From contig CALNHX010001950.1 of NCBI GenBank assembly GCA_940337035.1, forward strand, positions 124,001 to 188,000: a DNA stretch of 64,000 nt, in the 5' to 3' direction. The notes under the pieces were generated by a model. That model had not been told where the DNA came from, made no database searches, and saw nothing but the letters and a program-made list of their open reading frames with translations. Below are positions 63,176 to 64,000 of the stretch, one piece after another (the stretch's first letter is position 1; the number at the start of each line of letters is the position of its first letter). Origin of the DNA: Agriotes lineatus (Eukaryota; Arthropoda; Insecta; Coleoptera; Elateridae). The position numbers and the translations under genes are program-made.

Positions 63176-64000
63176 TCAAACTGCTGGTTTATATGCGAAA
63201 TCTGAATATGATTTTCGTCCTGCATGCTTCTTCATATGGTTCACCAAAGTATGTTTTCGTAATGCTTTATACTCACAAATAGAACAAGAATAAGGTTTTT
63301 CCCCTGCATGCGTCTTAATATGGTCCCCTAAATTACCTTTTTTTGCCGTTTTATATTCGCAAATAGAACAAGCATAAGGTTTTTCCCCTGTATGCGTTTT
63401 CATATGGTTCACTAAAGCATGTTTTCGTGATGCTTTATACTCACAAATAGAACAAGAATAAGGTTTTTCACCTGTATGCGTCTTTATATGATCGACTAAA
63501 TTACTTTTTTCTGCTGTTTTATATTCGCAAATACAACAAGAATAAGGTTTTTCCCCTGTATGTGTCTTCATATGCTTCACTAAAGCACATTTTTGTGCTG
63601 CTTTATATTCGCAAACAGAACAAGAATAAGGTTTTTCCCCCGTATGCGTCTTGATATGGTCCACTAAATTACCTTTTTGTGCCGTTTTATATTCGCATAT
63701 ACAACAAGAATAAGGTTTTTCCCCTGTATGTGTCTTCATATGGTTCACTAAAGCATCTTTTCGTGATGCTTTATACTGACAAATTAAACAAGAATAAGGT
63801 TTTTCCCCTGTATGCGTCTTCATATGCTTCACTAAAGCACATCTTTGTGCTACTTTATATTCGCAAATTGAACATGAATAACGTTTCTCTCCTGTATGCG
63901 TCTTCATATGCTTCACTAAAGCACATCTTTGTGCTGCTTTATATTTGCAAATAGAACAAAAATAAGGTTTTTTCCCTGTATGCGTCTTTATATGAAGGTT
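63176..64000 (-). CDS. C2H2 zinc-finger protein 3, 3' part (5' end beyond the window)
   Basis: The open frame runs from the window edge to a stop at 63176. It has nine complete C-x2-C-x12-H-x3-H fingers with TGEKPY-type linkers and the second half of a tenth at the edge (NLHIKTHTGKKPY). It ends with KKHAGRKSYSDF and a short tail. Finger sequences (CSICEYKASRK, CCICEYKTAQKGN) are closest to gene 2, and the 3' flanks of the two are homologous, so this is its direct tandem duplicate. The start, intron and acidic N-terminal exon should lie just outside the window. It is probably a nuclear DNA-binding protein with unknown target. Confidence 0.9.
   Translation of the reverse strand, partial: NLHIKTHTGKKPYFCSICKYKAAQRCALVKHMKTHTGEKRYSCSICEYKVAQRCALVKHMKTHTGEKPYSCLICQYKASRKDALVNHMKTHTGEKPYSCCICEYKTAQKGNLVDHIKTHTGEKPYSCSVCEYKAAQKCALVKHMKTHTGEKPYSCCICEYKTAEKSNLVDHIKTHTGEKPYSCSICEYKASRKHALVNHMKTHTGEKPYACSICEYKTAKKGNLGDHIKTHAGEKPYSCSICEYKALRKHTLVNHMKKHAGRKSYSDFAYKPAV

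Larger units (their letters stand above)
60270..64000 (+). repeat. Segmental duplication, copy B
   Basis: This is the direct-orientation partner of 45556-46980 plus 50535-53400 and beyond, diverged by many substitutions. Insertions specific to B are the SINE at 60416, the foldback mariner at 60868 and the SINE at 62690. The copy contains zinc-finger gene 3 and runs off the window. Confidence 0.85.

Overview
The window reads as insect nuclear DNA: AT-rich, poor in host genes, with spliced genes, C2H2 zinc-finger arrays carrying TGEKPY linkers, and a dense, nested collection of insect-type transposable elements. A beetle is my best guess, but nothing in the window fixes the order. There is one assembly gap (Ns at 9033-9055).

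Layout. 1-12.9 kb is a graveyard of transposons: a Merlin transposase with a P-element-like relic inserted just in front of it, LINE endonuclease and Jockey reverse transcriptase pieces, a second THAP/P-like relic next to the gap, a hAT transposase relic, a cluster of foldback hairpins at 10.6-11.2 kb, a Harbinger-type MITE and a hAT-type MITE. 13.2-15.3 kb holds microsatellite-linked repeats. 15,327-24,535 is one 9.2 kb element made almost wholly of two inverted arms of 3.6 and 3.8 kb around a 1.8 kb centre with two broken, convergent genes. It is flanked by a 6-bp direct repeat, and I suggest a Polinton/Maverick-type derivative. 24.8-33.4 kb has two piggyBac-type MITEs (one nested in a LINE 3' end), a THAP scrap, tandem repeats and striking palindromes.

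Host-like genes begin at 33.6 kb. An ankyrin-repeat gene (minus strand, 11 repeats) is cut off at its 5' side by a nearly complete Ty3/gypsy retrotransposon (34,700-39,015). Three related C2H2 zinc-finger genes follow: copy 1 on plus (39,860-41,150), copy 2 on minus (53,373-55,101) and copy 3 on minus, running off the window end (63,176-64,000). Copies 1 and 2 share an acidic N-terminal exon, a 58-nt intron at the same place and a 98-nt 5'UTR intron, whose donor is lost in copy 1. The 3' flanks of copies 2 and 3 are a diverged direct segmental duplication. The differences between the two flanks are insertions of a Helitron, a pogo element, a probable solo LTR, a LINE 3' end, two SINEs and a foldback mariner, so each copy supplies empty sites for the other.

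The zinc-finger genes are probably nuclear DNA-binding proteins and the ankyrin gene a protein-binding scaffold. Almost everything else is mobile DNA, mostly dead. All identities come from reading the sequence; no database was searched.
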